In this document: piece after piece, positions 8,558 through 18,079 of the stretch | How the letters are laid out: each line of letters begins with the position of its first letter | How positions within the stretch are numbered: position 1 is the stretch's first letter | Source of the DNA: Pseudooceanicola antarcticus | GTDB lineage: Bacteria; Pseudomonadota; Alphaproteobacteria; Rhodobacterales; Rhodobacteraceae | Direction of reading: 5' to 3' | DNA length: 64,000 nucleotides | Assembly: GCF_900215355.1 (NCBI RefSeq) | Contig: NZ_OBEA01000002.1 | Span: 558,001-622,000 of the forward strand | Translations under genes and position numbers: made by a program | The notes under the pieces: model-generated | What the model saw: only the letters and a program-made list of their open reading frames with translations | Told to the model about the DNA's origin: nothing | The model's database searches: none

Positions 8558-9936
8558 GCTTCGACCTCCAGCACGTCCACGTCCTGGCCGAGGTCGGCAA
8601 GCAGGTAGCGGGTCAACATGTTGCGGGCCGCCTTCAGGCGGTACTCGGCCGAGGCGCGCATGTCGCTCATCGGGGTGAAATCCCTGGCCCATTCATCGGC
8701 CGCGGCTTCCAGCGTGGCCAGCGTCCAGGGCTTGCCCATGATCGCCGCCTCGACGTGGGACGCGCGCTTCGGCACCCCGGCCATGCCACCGAAGGCGATG
8801 CGGGCGCCGGTGACGGTGCCCGCCGAAACGGTGATCGAGAAACAGCCGCAGACTGCCGAGATATCCTGGTCGAAGCGTTTCGACAGCTTGTAGCAGGCCA
8901 GCCGGTCGGGCTGGCGCGGGATGGACACGGCCTCGACGAACTCGCCCGGCGCGCGGTCCTGCTTGCCGTAGTCGAGGAAGAACTCCTCCAGCGGCAGGCT
9001 GCGGCGCGTGGCACCCTTCCTCAGGTGCAGCGTGGCATCCAGTGCGATGAGCGCCGGCGGCCCGTCCCCGATCGGAGAGCCATTGGCGATGTTCCCCCCC
9101 ACGGTCGCGGCATTGCGCACCTGCACCGAGGCAAAGCGGCGCAGCATGGCAGCCAGGCCGGGGTGATGGGGGGCGATCTCGGGCAGCAGTTCGGACCAGG
9201 TGACCATGGCGCCGATGCGGATCTCGGTCTCCGTGACCTCGATCCCCTTCAGATCGGCGCAGCGGTTGAGGAAGGCCGTTTGTCCGAGGTCGCGCATCGC
9301 CTTGGTGACATGCAGGCCAAGATCGGTGGCCCCGGCAATCAGGGTCGCCTCTGGATTGGCCTCGTACCAGGTGGCCAGCGCGTCGGCTGTCTCGGGCTGG
9401 AAGGCCAGGCCTTCGGCCTCGGCACCGGCGTCATCCACGGGCATCTGGAAGCTCTTGGGCAGATGCGCGGGTGCGGGGGCCTCCATCGCCGCCTCGGCGG
9501 CGCGGATGATCGGCGCATAGCCCGTGCAGCGGCAGAGGTTGCCGGCCAGCGTCAGATCGTGATCCGTCTCGCCGGTGAGCTGGGCCGTGGCCATCGAGAC
9601 CGTGAAGCCCGGCGTGCAGAACCCGCATTGAGAGCCATGTTCATCGACCATCGCCTGCTGCACCGGGTGCAACCCGCCCTCGGGCGGGGCGAGGCCTTCG
9701 ACCGTGGTCACCGCGCGCCCCTGGAGCTGCGGCAGGAAAAGAATGCAGGCGTTCAGCGCCTTGGGACCATCCTCGCCGGTCACCATCACCGTGCAGGCGC
9801 CGCAATCACCTTCGTTGCAGCCCTCCTTGGTGCCGGTCAGGCCGCGCTCGATGCGCAGCCAGTCGAGCAAGGTCATGGTCGGAGGGACCTCGCTGAGGTC
9901 CACCCGGTCTCCGTTCAGTTGAAAGGAGAGTGTCAT
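8554..9936 (-). CDS. xdhA: Xanthine dehydrogenase small subunit XdhA (2Fe-2S and FAD domains)
   Basis: A 460-residue iron-sulfur and flavin subunit, close to the 462 residues I recall for Rhodobacter capsulatus XdhA. The plant-type cluster is bound by C40, C45, C48 and C64 (GCNEGDCGACTV), and the second cluster by C104, C107, C135 and C137 (CGFCTPG, CRCTGY). The FAD-binding domain follows, with GNIANGSPIGD as its diphosphate loop. Electrons pass from the molybdenum centre in XdhB through both clusters to FAD and NAD. The ATG at 9936 follows GAAAGGAGA-like sequence on the opposite reading and leaves the expected short N-terminus. First gene of the purine operon. Confidence 0.93.
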   Translation of the reverse strand: MTLSFQLNGDRVDLSEVPPTMTLLDWLRIERGLTGTKEGCNEGDCGACTVMVTGEDGPKALNACILFLPQLQGRAVTTVEGLAPPEGGLHPVQQAMVDEHGSQCGFCTPGFTVSMATAQLTGETDHDLTLAGNLCRCTGYAPIIRAAEAAMEAPAPAHLPKSFQMPVDDAGAEAEGLAFQPETADALATWYEANPEATLIAGATDLGLHVTKAMRDLGQTAFLNRCADLKGIEVTETEIRIGAMVTWSELLPEIAPHHPGLAAMLRRFASVQVRNAATVGGNIANGSPIGDGPPALIALDATLHLRKGATRRSLPLEEFFLDYGKQDRAPGEFVEAVSIPRQPDRLACYKLSKRFDQDISAVCGCFSITVSAGTVTGARIAFGGMAGVPKRASHVEAAIMGKPWTLATLEAAADEWARDFTPMSDMRASAEYRLKAARNMLTRYLLADLGQDVDVLEVEA

Positions 9937-10008
9937 GTTGTCTATCACCGCCGCCTTACCGTTGCGCCCATTGATGTCCCTCCGATGCGGCGTAGAAGGG
10001 ACGGCGTT

Positions 10009-10044
10009 CCCCGTCTTCTGCCCAGAAAAGCGGCAGAACGGGGG
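10009..10044. other. Imperfect inverted repeat in the xdhA leader
   Basis: CCCCGTCTTCTGCC (from 10009) can pair with GGCAGAACGGGG (10032-10043), with a two-base bulge. It lies in the 157-bp gap between the SRPBCC gene and xdhA, both on the minus strand. It could end the SRPBCC transcript, act as a leader attenuator, or be a binding site. No T-run follows, so a simple terminator is not favoured. I see no convincing promoter in this gap. Confidence 0.35.
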
Positions 10045-10093
10045 CTTGGCAAGCCTTTCCCGCCTGTATACCGCTGCTTTCTGAAGCTTGCGC

Positions 10094-10558
10094 CTAAGCC
10101 TTGATCTTGCTCGCCAATGTGGCGAGTTGATATGCGGCAGCACCCCAACCCTCGTGGAAACCCATGTCTTCATGGCGTTTGCGCGCCTCGGCGTCGCCGT
10201 GCAGCACGGTTGCCGAATAGCGCGTCCCGCCCTCGGCGGGGCTGAACGAGATGATCGCCGTCATGAAACCGTCGGGCTGCGGGCGGAAGCCGGGACCCAG
10301 GGCATCGGTGAAGGCCAGCATCTGCCCTGGCGCCGCGGCCAGGATGCAGCCCTCCGAGGCGATCTCGTCGCCATCGGGCAGGCGCATGCGGGTGAAGAAG
10401 CGGCCCCCCGCGCGCGCTTCGATCACCGCTTCGGTGGTCTCGACCGGGGCCGGAGAGAACCATTGGCACAGCAGATGCGGCTCGGTCCAGCAGCGCCAGA
10501 GCGCGGCGGGCGAAGCGGCGATGAGGCGCGTGAGCCTCAGGTCCTTGGTGTCGTCCAT
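10094..10558 (-). CDS. SRPBCC/AHSA1-like domain protein
   Basis: A 154-residue single-domain protein of the START/Bet v 1-like superfamily, close to Activator of Hsp90 ATPase homologue 1 (AHSA1) proteins. The opening DLRLTRLIAASPAALWRCWTEPHLLCQWF has the typical first strand, two helices and the conserved trp-x-x-trp-like spacing, and the end HEGWGAAAYQLATLA is the usual C-terminal helix. Such proteins bind small hydrophobic ligands; the ligand here is unknown. The ATG at 10558 is chosen because homology starts there. It is divergent from dnaE across a 98-bp gap. Confidence 0.8.
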   Translation of the reverse strand: MDDTKDLRLTRLIAASPAALWRCWTEPHLLCQWFSPAPVETTEAVIEARAGGRFFTRMRLPDGDEIASEGCILAAAPGQMLAFTDALGPGFRPQPDGFMTAIISFSPAEGGTRYSATVLHGDAEARKRHEDMGFHEGWGAAAYQLATLASKIKA

Positions 10559-10656
10559 GGGGCGTTCTCCGGGGCCTGCCCCGCGACTATGGCGGTGCCG
10601 CGCTCGCCCCGCAAGCGGGCCTTGTTGCCGCATCGCGCCCACCATACCATTGTCGA

Positions 10657-13600
10657 ATGAGCGAGCCCCGATTCATCCACCTCCGCGTCCATACCGAGTA
10701 CTCCCTTCTGGAAGGGGCCGTGCGGCTGAAGAAGCTGCCGGGCCTCTGCGAGAAGATGGAGATGCCCGCCGTCGCCGTGACGGATACCAATAACTGCTTC
10801 TCGGCGCTGGAATTTTCGGTGACCGCCAGTGGCGCTGGCGTGCAGCCCATCGTCGGCTGCCAGGTCTCGGTGGCCTGGCATCAGCCGCAGCCGGGCGACA
10901 AGCAACGGCCCTCGGGGCCGATCGTGCTGCTGGCGCAGACCGAGCGCGGCTACGAAAACATCATGAAGCTGAACTCCTGCCTCTACGTGGACAAGCACGG
11001 CGCGCTGCCGGAAGTCACGATGGACGAGCTGGAGCAATATTCCGAGGGGCTGATCTGCCTGACCGGCGGCCCCGATGGCCCCGTCGGCGCGCTGCTGCAG
11101 ACCGGCCACCGCCCCGAGGCGCAGGCGCTGCTGCAACGCTTCGCCGGGATCTACCCGGATCGTCTTTACGTCGAGCTGCAGCGCCACCCCGAGGACGGCG
11201 GCTTGCCGCAGCCCGAGAAGCTGACCGAACGCGGCTTCGTCGAGATGGCCTATGCGATGGAGCTGCCGCTCGTCGCCACCAATGACGTCTATTTCCCGAC
11301 GCCGGACATGTACGAGGCCCATGACGCGCTGATCTGTATCGCCGAGGGCTCTTATGTCGACCAGCAGGAGCCGCGCCGCCGGCTGACCGCACAGCATTAC
11401 TTCAAGTCTCCGCAGGAGATGGCGACGCTCTTTGCCGACCTGCCCGAGGCGATCGAGAACACTGTCGAGATCGCGCGCCGCTGCGCCTTCATGACCTACC
11501 GCCGCGACCCGATCCTGCCGAAGTTCGCCGATGACGAGGTGGCCGAACTGCGCCGCCAGGCCAACGAGGGCCTGCAGGCCCGCCTGGCAGTGATCCCCCA
11601 TGCGGTGTCGGTCGAGGAATACCAGAAGCGGCTGGATTTCGAGCTGGGCATCATCGAGGGCATGGGCTTCCCCGGCTACTTCCTGATCGTTGCCGACTTC
11701 ATCCAGTGGGCCAAGGACCATGATATCCCGGTGGGGCCGGGGCGGGGCTCGGGTGCGGGTTCGCTGGTGGCCTATGCGCTGACCATCACCGACCTTGATC
11801 CGCTGCGCTACTCCCTGCTGTTTGAACGCTTCCTGAACCCGGAACGTGTGTCGATGCCCGACTTCGACATCGACTTCTGCATGGACAGGCGGGAAGAGGT
11901 GATCCGCTACGTGCAGGAGAAATACGGCCGCGACCGGGTGGGGCAGATCATCACCTTCGGTGCGCTGCTCTCCAAGGCCGCCGTGCGCGACATCGGCCGG
12001 GTGCTGCAGATGCCCTATGGCCAGGTCGACCGGCTGTCGAAGCTGATCCCGGTGGAGGGGGTGAAACCCGTCTCCATCGAGAAGGCCCTGAAGGACGAGC
12101 CGCGCCTGGCCGAGGAGGCGCGCAACGAAGAGGTGGTCGACCGGCTGCTGAAATACGGCATGCAGGTGGAAGGCCTGCTGCGGAACGCCTCGACCCACGC
12201 CGCGGGCGTGGTCATCGCCGACCGCCCCACGGATGAGCTGGTGCCGCTCTACCAGGATCCGCGCTCGGACATGCCGGCGACGCAGTTCAACATGAAATGG
12301 GTGGAACAGGCCGGCCTGGTGAAGTTCGACTTCCTCGGCCTGAAGACCCTGACCGTGGTGCAGAACGCCATCGAGCAGATCCATGCCTCGGGGCGCGACC
12401 TGCATATCGCCGCCGACGGGACCCAGCTCTACGAGCCCACGCCGGGCGGCGAGAACCAGATCAACCTGATCCCGCTGGACGACGAGAAGACCTACAAGCT
12501 TTACGCCCGCGCCAAGACCGTCGCCGTGTTCCAGGTGGAATCCACCGGCATGATGGACGCTCTGAAGCAGATGAAACCGACCTGCATCGAGGACATCGTG
12601 GCCCTCGTGGCGCTCTACCGTCCCGGCCCGATGGAGAACATCCCGGTCTATTGCGAGGTCAAGAACGGGCTGCGCGAGATCACCTCGGTGCACGAGTCGA
12701 TCGACCACATCCTGGCCGAGACCCAGGGCATCATCGTCTACCAGGAACAGGTGATGCAGATTGCCCAGGTCATGGCGGGCTACTCGCTTGGCGGCGCCGA
12801 CCTGCTGCGCCGCGCCATGGGCAAGAAGATCAAGGAGGCGATGGACGCCGAACGTCCCAAGTTCGAGGCCGGTGCGGCCAAGAACGGGGTCGACAAGAAG
12901 AAGGCCTCCGAGGTCTTCGACCTGCTCGAGAAATTCGCCAACTACGGCTTCAACAAGTCCCACGCTGCCGCCTATGCCGTGGTCAGCTATTACACCGCCT
13001 GGCTGAAGGCCAACCACCCGGTGGAGTTCATGGCCGGGGTCATGAACTGCGATATCCACCTGACGGAAAAGCTGACGGTCTACTTCCAGGAAGTGAAGAA
13101 GGGCCTCGGGCTGCCCTACGTGCCGCCCTGCGTGAACCGCTCGAACGCGCAGTTCAAGGTGGTCGACGGCGCGCTGGTCTATGGCCTGGGCGCGCTGAAG
13201 AACGTCGGCCTGGAGGCGATGAAACTGGTCGAGGAGGGCCGCCGCGTCGACGGCCAGGACAAGCCCTTCGCCACGCTCTTCGACGTGGCCCGCCGGGTCG
13301 AGCTGAAGAAGGTCGGCAAGCGCCCACTCGAGATGCTGGCCCGCGCCGGAGCCTTCGACGAGCTCGACCGCAACCGCCGCAAGGTCTTCGACTCACTGGA
13401 AGCGCTGGTCAGCTATTCCGCCGCCTTCTGGGAACAGAAGAACTCCAACCAGGTGTCTCTCTTCGGCGAGGCGGGCGATGATCTGCCCGAGCCGCGCCTG
13501 GCGCCGGTCAACGACTGGATGCCCGCCGAGCGGCTGGCGGAAGAATTCAAGGCCATCGGTTTCTACCTCTCGGGCCATCCGCTGGACGACTACATGGGGG

Positions 13601-14166
13601 CCCTGCGCCGCAAGCAGGTGAAGACCCTGGACGAGGTGCACAAGCAGGCCATGGACAGCCCCGTCATCGCCAAGCTGGCGGGCATCGTCACGGGCCGGCA
13701 GGAGCGCAAGTCGGCGCGCGGCAACCGTTTCGCCTTCGCCCAGCTCTCGGACCCGACGGGGGCCTACGAGGTGACGATCTTCTCGGAGACGCTGGAGAAA
13801 TCCCGCGAGTTCCTCGAGAACGGCTCGAAGGTGGTGCTGACGGTGGAAGCCAACGTCGAGGCGGATCAGTTGAAGCTTCTCGCCCGCTCCATCGCGCCGA
13901 TGGACGGGGTGGTGGCCGATGCGGGCGCCATGGGGCTGAAGATCTTCGTCGAAGAGGTCGGGGCCATCCCCTCGGTCGCCACGGTGCTGGAAGGCACCGC
14001 CGAGACGGTGCGCGGGGTGGCCAAGGGCCCCATCCACTTCTGCCTCATGGACCCGGCCCTGCCCGGCGAGGTCGAGATCGACGCCCACGCCGAATTCCCC
14101 GTCACCCCGCAGGTGAAAGGCGCGATCAAGTCGCTGCCGGGGGTGCTGGCGGTGGAAGAGGTCTGA
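10657..14166 (+). CDS. dnaE: DNA polymerase III alpha subunit
   Basis: A 1,169-residue replicative polymerase catalytic subunit, normal in length for DnaE1. The PHP domain opens with FIHLRVHTEYSLLEGA at residues 6-21. The C-family catalytic domain contains GPGRGSGAGSLVAYAL and the metal-binding PDFDIDFC, with aspartates at residues 402, 404 and 406. A helix-hairpin-helix and thumb region follows, including NYGFNKSHAAAYAVVSY. An OB fold lies near residues 1005-1080 (VIAKLAGIVTGRQER, then FAFAQLSDPTGAYEV). PHP metal ligands are mostly conserved, so proofreading-like activity cannot be excluded from sequence alone. It is monocistronic, with no obvious partner gene. Confidence 0.97.
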   Translation: MSEPRFIHLRVHTEYSLLEGAVRLKKLPGLCEKMEMPAVAVTDTNNCFSALEFSVTASGAGVQPIVGCQVSVAWHQPQPGDKQRPSGPIVLLAQTERGYENIMKLNSCLYVDKHGALPEVTMDELEQYSEGLICLTGGPDGPVGALLQTGHRPEAQALLQRFAGIYPDRLYVELQRHPEDGGLPQPEKLTERGFVEMAYAMELPLVATNDVYFPTPDMYEAHDALICIAEGSYVDQQEPRRRLTAQHYFKSPQEMATLFADLPEAIENTVEIARRCAFMTYRRDPILPKFADDEVAELRRQANEGLQARLAVIPHAVSVEEYQKRLDFELGIIEGMGFPGYFLIVADFIQWAKDHDIPVGPGRGSGAGSLVAYALTITDLDPLRYSLLFERFLNPERVSMPDFDIDFCMDRREEVIRYVQEKYGRDRVGQIITFGALLSKAAVRDIGRVLQMPYGQVDRLSKLIPVEGVKPVSIEKALKDEPRLAEEARNEEVVDRLLKYGMQVEGLLRNASTHAAGVVIADRPTDELVPLYQDPRSDMPATQFNMKWVEQAGLVKFDFLGLKTLTVVQNAIEQIHASGRDLHIAADGTQLYEPTPGGENQINLIPLDDEKTYKLYARAKTVAVFQVESTGMMDALKQMKPTCIEDIVALVALYRPGPMENIPVYCEVKNGLREITSVHESIDHILAETQGIIVYQEQVMQIAQVMAGYSLGGADLLRRAMGKKIKEAMDAERPKFEAGAAKNGVDKKKASEVFDLLEKFANYGFNKSHAAAYAVVSYYTAWLKANHPVEFMAGVMNCDIHLTEKLTVYFQEVKKGLGLPYVPPCVNRSNAQFKVVDGALVYGLGALKNVGLEAMKLVEEGRRVDGQDKPFATLFDVARRVELKKVGKRPLEMLARAGAFDELDRNRRKVFDSLEALVSYSAAFWEQKNSNQVSLFGEAGDDLPEPRLAPVNDWMPAERLAEEFKAIGFYLSGHPLDDYMGALRRKQVKTLDEVHKQAMDSPVIAKLAGIVTGRQERKSARGNRFAFAQLSDPTGAYEVTIFSETLEKSREFLENGSKVVLTVEANVEADQLKLLARSIAPMDGVVADAGAMGLKIFVEEVGAIPSVATVLEGTAETVRGVAKGPIHFCLMDPALPGEVEIDAHAEFPVTPQVKGAIKSLPGVLAVEEV

Positions 14167-14200
14167 GCCGAAGGGCACAGGGGCTGGCCTGTAAAAGGCC

Positions 14201-14240
14201 GGCCCAAGGGAGGTCGGCCCGAGGGAGGTTGGCCCGCAGG
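14201..14240. repeat. 15-bp short tandem repeat after dnaE
   Basis: GGCCCAAGGGAGGTC (14201-14215), GGCCCGAGGGAGGTT (14216-14230) and a partial third unit GGCCCGCAGG (14231-14240) lie between the convergent dnaE and slyX genes. Confidence 0.75.
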
Positions 14241-14247
14241 CGCTGTC

Positions 14248-14442
14248 TCAGTAGTGCGGCGGGCGCTCGTCGCCCATGAAGATGCCAGTGCCCGAGGCGG
14301 CTTCGCGCTCGGCCTCGCGCTCCATCAGCATCTGCACGCGTCGGGTCAGCATCATGATCTCTCCCTGCTGACGCGCGATCATGTCCGACAAGTCGTCCAC
14401 GGTCCGTGTCAGATGCGCGATCTTTTCTTCCAGGGCGCTCAT
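14248..14442 (-). CDS. slyX: SlyX family protein
   Basis: A 64-residue protein that is mostly one long amphipathic helix. Heptad-like leucines (ALEEKIAHLTRTVDDLSDMI, then MLTRRVQMLMER) predict a coiled coil, and the tail is short and ends in the SlyX-typical RPPHY. The role of SlyX is not established in any organism I know of. The ATG at 14442 is preferred over one five codons upstream because SlyX proteins usually begin just before the helix. It is convergent with dnaE and divergent from hisS. Confidence 0.85.
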   Translation of the reverse strand: MSALEEKIAHLTRTVDDLSDMIARQQGEIMMLTRRVQMLMEREAEREAASGTGIFMGDERPPHY

Positions 14443-14633
14443 GAGGTCTCCTTCCAAATCATCAAACCAAATACGCAGAAGGTCCCACTTTCGGGATGCG
14501 TGATCCTAGCACGTATGTGGGGCGGCGCTAAGGGAAACTGCGGCGAAGGGCAAGGGCAGGGGGCGCGGGCTGCGCTTGCCCCCCTTCCGCCCATGGGCTA
14601 TGCCGCTCGCGCGATGAAACGCGAGGGAAAACG

Positions 14634-16139
14634 ATGGCCAAGGTGAAGAAGACCCCGCGTCCCAAGGCGGAGACCCCCAAGGGCTTCCGCGATTATTTCG
14701 GGACCGAGGTGACGGAACGGACGGAAATGCTGGCAAAGATTGCCGCCGTCTACCATCGTTATGGCTTCGAGGCGCTGGAAAGCTCGGCCGTCGAAACCGT
14801 AGAGGCGCTTGGCAAGTTCCTGCCCGACGTGGACCGCCCGAACGAGGGTGTCTTCGCCTGGCAGGAATTCGACGAGAAGGACAACGGTGACTGGCTGGCC
14901 CTGCGCTATGATCTGACCGCGCCGCTGGCCCGCGTCTACGCCCAGCACCGCAACGACCTGCCGACGCCCTACCGCCGCTTCGCCATGGGCCCCGTCTGGC
15001 GCAACGAGAAGCCCGGCCCGGGTCGCTTCCGCCAGTTCTACCAGTGCGACGCCGACACCGTGGGCTCTGCCTCGGTCGCCGCCGATGCCGAGATCTGCGC
15101 CATGCTGTCGGATTGCCTCGAAGAGGTCGGCATCCCGCGTGGCGACTACATCATCCGGGTCAACAACCGGAAGGTGCTGAACGGCGTCCTTGAGGCCATG
15201 GGCGTCACCGACGAGGCCCAGGCCGCCGACGTGCTGCGTACCATCGACAAGTTCGACAAGGTCGGTGAAGAGGGCGTGCGCCAGCTGCTTGGCAAGGGCC
15301 GTCTGGACGCCTCGGGCGCCTATATCGACGGCGTGGGGCTTGATGAGGCGCAGGCCGAGCCTGTGCTGGCCTTCCTGACATCCAAGGGCGAGACGGTCTC
15401 CGAGACCCTGGCCAACCTGCGCGCCGCCGTCGGCGGCTCTGCCGTGGGGGCCGAAGGCGTTGACGAGTTGGAAGAGATTGCCAGCCTGCTGGAAGCGCAG
15501 GGCTATGGCGCCGACCGCATCGTCATCGACCCTTCGGTGGTGCGTGGCCTCGGCTACTACACCGGCCCGGTCTTCGAGGCCGAGCTCACCTTCGAGATCC
15601 TCGACGAGAAAGGCCGCAAGCGGCAGTTCGGCTCGGTCTCGGGTGGCGGTCGCTACGACGGTCTGGTCAAGCGCTTCACCGGGCAGGAAGTGCCCGCGAC
15701 CGGCATCTCGATCGGCGTCGACCGCCTGCTGGCGGCGCTGCATGCCAAGGGGCGTCTTGGCGGCAATGCCGAGGGCCCCGTGGTCGTCACCGTGATGGAC
15801 AAGGCCCGCATGGCTGACTACCAGGCCATCGTCGGAGAGCTGCGCCGCGAAGGCATCCGCGCCGAGGTCTACCTGGGCAACCCGAAGAACTTCGGCAACC
15901 AGCTGAAATACGCGGACAAGCGCAACTCTCCCATCGCCGTCATCGAGGGCGAGGACGAGAAGGCGCGCGGCGTGGTGCAGCTGAAGGACCTGATCCTGGG
16001 CGCCAAGATCGCCGAAAACGCGACGCTTGAGGAATGGAAAGAGCGCCCCTCGCAGTTCGAGGTGCCGCGCGACCAGATGGTGGCGAAGATCCACGAGATC
16101 CTTGCCAGCCAGTCCGCGCCCGACGGGGAAGGGGCCTGA
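14634..16139 (+). CDS. hisS: Histidyl-tRNA synthetase
   Basis: A 501-residue class II aminoacyl-tRNA synthetase that charges tRNA-His. Motif 2 is visible as [20 protein letters not shown] (about residues 117-136), with the histidine-specific loops [11 protein letters not shown] and GGGRYDGL, and motif 3 [12 protein letters not shown]. The alphaproteobacterial-length insertion between motifs 2 and 3 is present. A C-terminal anticodon-binding domain starts near residue 385 ([10 protein letters not shown]). GAGGGAAAA precedes the start. It is the first gene of a hisS-hisZ-hisG operon, with three bases before hisZ. HisS and HisZ share ancestry, consistent with their adjacency. Confidence 0.97.
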   Translation: MAKVKKTPRPKAETPKGFRDYFGTEVTERTEMLAKIAAVYHRYGFEALESSAVETVEALGKFLPDVDRPNEGVFAWQEFDEKDNGDWLALRYDLTAPLARVYAQHRNDLPTPYRRFAMGPVWRNEKPGPGRFRQFYQCDADTVGSASVAADAEICAMLSDCLEEVGIPRGDYIIRVNNRKVLNGVLEAMGVTDEAQAADVLRTIDKFDKVGEEGVRQLLGKGRLDASGAYIDGVGLDEAQAEPVLAFLTSKGETVSETLANLRAAVGGSAVGAEGVDELEEIASLLEAQGYGADRIVIDPSVVRGLGYYTGPVFEAELTFEILDEKGRKRQFGSVSGGGRYDGLVKRFTGQEVPATGISIGVDRLLAALHAKGRLGGNAEGPVVVTVMDKARMADYQAIVGELRREGIRAEVYLGNPKNFGNQLKYADKRNSPIAVIEGEDEKARGVVQLKDLILGAKIAENATLEEWKERPSQFEVPRDQMVAKIHEILASQSAPDGEGA

Positions 16140-16142
16140 GCC

Positions 16143-17258
16143 ATGGTCAACACATTGCCTGACCGGGCCCGAGTGAGAAGCCGGGCGGCCCTGCTGCGCG
16201 CGGGCTTTGAACAGGCGGGCGCCGCCGTGGTCGAGGCGCCGGTGCTGGTCTCGGCCGAGGCGCTGCTGGATCTCTACGGAGAGGACCTGCGCGCCCGCGC
16301 CTATACCACCTTCGACGCGCTCCGGGGCGAGCAGATGCTGCGCCCCGACTTCACCGTTCCCGTGGTGCAGATGCACATGGAAGGCGGCGCCGAACCGGCC
16401 CGCTACACCTACGCGGGCGAGGTCTTCCGCCGCCAGGAAGAGGACGAGGCGCGCACCAACGAGTACCTGCAGGTGGGTTTCGAGATCTTCGACGGCTCCG
16501 ACCCCGAAGCCGCCGATGCCGAGGTCTTCGCCCGGCTGCAACACGCCGTGGCCCCGCTTGGCCTGAAGGCCACCACCGGCGACATCGGCATCCTCATGGC
16601 CGCCGTGGATGGGCTGAACACCACCGAGGCCCGCAAGCGCGCCCTGCGCCGCCACCTCTGGCGGCCGGCGCGCTTCAAGCAGCTGCTGGATCGTTTCGCC
16701 GGTCGCACGCCGCAGCCCGCCACCCGCACGGCTCTGCTGGAACAGGCCGATCCCTTCGCCGAGGCCGGCCCCGAGATCGGCCTGCGCTCGCGCGCCGAGG
16801 TCGAGGCCCGGCTGGAAGCGCTGCGCGCCGATGCCGCCGCCGATCCGGTGCCCGAGGCAGAGGTGGAGCTGATCGAGGCGATCCTCAAGGTCCGCGAAAC
16901 CCTGCCCTACGCGCTGGAACGGCTGCGCGACATCGCCGTCGACCTGGCGCCGATCTCGGGCGCGGTCGAGCGGCTGGCGCGGCGGTCTCAGGCGCTTTCG
17001 GCCAGGGGCGTCAATGTCGAGGCGCTGGAGTTCGAGGCGACCTACGGGCGCACCCACATGGAATACTACGACGGCTTCGTCTTTGGCTTCGTGGTCGAAC
17101 GCCGCCCCGATCTGCCCGCCGTGGCCTCGGGGGGACGCTATGACGCGCTGACCCGCGAACTGGGCCGGGCCGTCGGCAAGCCGCAGGGCATCCCCGCCGT
17201 GGGTGGCATCCTGCGCCCCGGCCTGATGGTCGAACTGGAGGACGGTCTATGGGCCTGA
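16143..17258 (+). CDS. hisZ: ATP phosphoribosyltransferase regulatory subunit
   Basis: A 371-residue HisS-like paralogue without synthetase function. It retains the fold of the catalytic core (MLRPDFTVPVVQMHME, YTYAGEVFRRQEED, MEYYDGFVFGF, GGRYDALT) but has no anticodon-binding domain. HisZ forms an octamer with the short HisG and provides the histidine-responsive allosteric site, so it is required for the first step of histidine biosynthesis. Its stop lies ten bases inside hisG, so the two subunits are probably translationally coupled, as suits a fixed stoichiometry. Confidence 0.95.
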   Translation: MVNTLPDRARVRSRAALLRAGFEQAGAAVVEAPVLVSAEALLDLYGEDLRARAYTTFDALRGEQMLRPDFTVPVVQMHMEGGAEPARYTYAGEVFRRQEEDEARTNEYLQVGFEIFDGSDPEAADAEVFARLQHAVAPLGLKATTGDIGILMAAVDGLNTTEARKRALRRHLWRPARFKQLLDRFAGRTPQPATRTALLEQADPFAEAGPEIGLRSRAEVEARLEALRADAAADPVPEAEVELIEAILKVRETLPYALERLRDIAVDLAPISGAVERLARRSQALSARGVNVEALEFEATYGRTHMEYYDGFVFGFVVERRPDLPAVASGGRYDALTRELGRAVGKPQGIPAVGGILRPGLMVELEDGLWA

Positions 17259-17944
17259 AGCTGGGCGTGCCGTCCAAGGGGCGGCTGATGGAAAAGACCT
17301 TCGACTGGTTCGGAGCTCGGGGCGTGACCCTGGGCCGGGCCGGATCGGATCGTGAATACGCGGGCCGGGTCGAGGGGATCGAGGGGGTCGAGCTGGTGCT
17401 GCTCTCGGCGGGCGAGATCCCGCGCGAGCTGAACGCCGGGCGCATCCACCTGGGCGTCACCGGCACCGACCTGGTGCGCGAGAAGCTGGGCCAGTGGGAC
17501 CAGCGGGTCGAGGAACTGGCCGAGCTGGGCTTCGGCCACGCCGACCTTATCATCGCCGTGCCGCAGCTCTGGGTCGACGTCGAGACGCTGGACGACCTCG
17601 ACGAGGCCGCCGCCGCCTTCCGCCGCACCCATGGCATCCGCCTGCGCATCGCCACCAAGTACCATCGCCTGGTGCGCGACTACCTGCGCTCGCACGGGGT
17701 GGCCGACTACCAGCTGGTCGACAGCCAGGGCGCGACCGAGGGCACGATCAAGAACGAGACCGCCGAGGCCGTCGCCGACATCACCTCGACCGGCGAGACC
17801 CTGCGCGCCAATCACCTGAAGATCCTCTCGGATGCGCTGGTGCTGAAAAGCCAGGCGACGCTCTTCCGTTCGCGCCGCGCCGAGCTGACCGAGGCCGAAC
17901 GTGCCACCCTGGCCGAGCTTCTGGAGCGGCTGGACCTGGACTGA
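17249..17944 (+). CDS. hisG: ATP phosphoribosyltransferase, catalytic subunit (short form)
   Basis: A 231-residue enzyme joining ATP and PRPP, the first committed step of histidine synthesis. GVPSKGRLMEKT at residues 6-17 is the N-terminal signature. The PRPP-binding loop is present (GATEGTIKNETAEAVADI, about residues 160-177). The C-terminal regulatory ACT-like domain of long HisG is absent, which explains the need for HisZ. It overlaps hisZ by ten bases. A hairpin terminator follows 27 bp after the stop. Confidence 0.95.
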   Translation: MGLKLGVPSKGRLMEKTFDWFGARGVTLGRAGSDREYAGRVEGIEGVELVLLSAGEIPRELNAGRIHLGVTGTDLVREKLGQWDQRVEELAELGFGHADLIIAVPQLWVDVETLDDLDEAAAAFRRTHGIRLRIATKYHRLVRDYLRSHGVADYQLVDSQGATEGTIKNETAEAVADITSTGETLRANHLKILSDALVLKSQATLFRSRRAELTEAERATLAELLERLDLD

Positions 17945-17970
17945 GCGCGGGTTGGATCTGCACCGTGACC

Positions 17971-18003
17971 AAGGCCCTCTCTGCCCAGCAGAGGGGGCCT
18001 TTG
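17971..18003 (+). terminator. Terminator after hisG (probably bidirectional)
   Basis: AAGGCCCTCTCTGC (17971-17984) pairs with GCAGAGGGGGCCTT (17988-18001) with one mismatch, followed by TT. It sits between the convergent hisG and DUF1489 genes and may serve both. Confidence 0.65.
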
Positions 18004-18079
18004 CATGCCGCACCCGAGGTTCGGAAGTCCGAATCATCCGGCACGGTGCCCGGCTGAAACCGGACCCGCCGCCTGAGAT

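Noticed and set aside
2471-8608. Long plus-strand open frames (940 and 1,026 codons) opposite the purine operon
   Set aside because: They are antisense to recognisable ABC and xdh genes and contain no known motifs.
14598-17057. An 819-codon minus-strand open frame opposite hisS and hisZ
   Set aside because: The plus-strand genes are unmistakable and the reverse frame lacks any domain.
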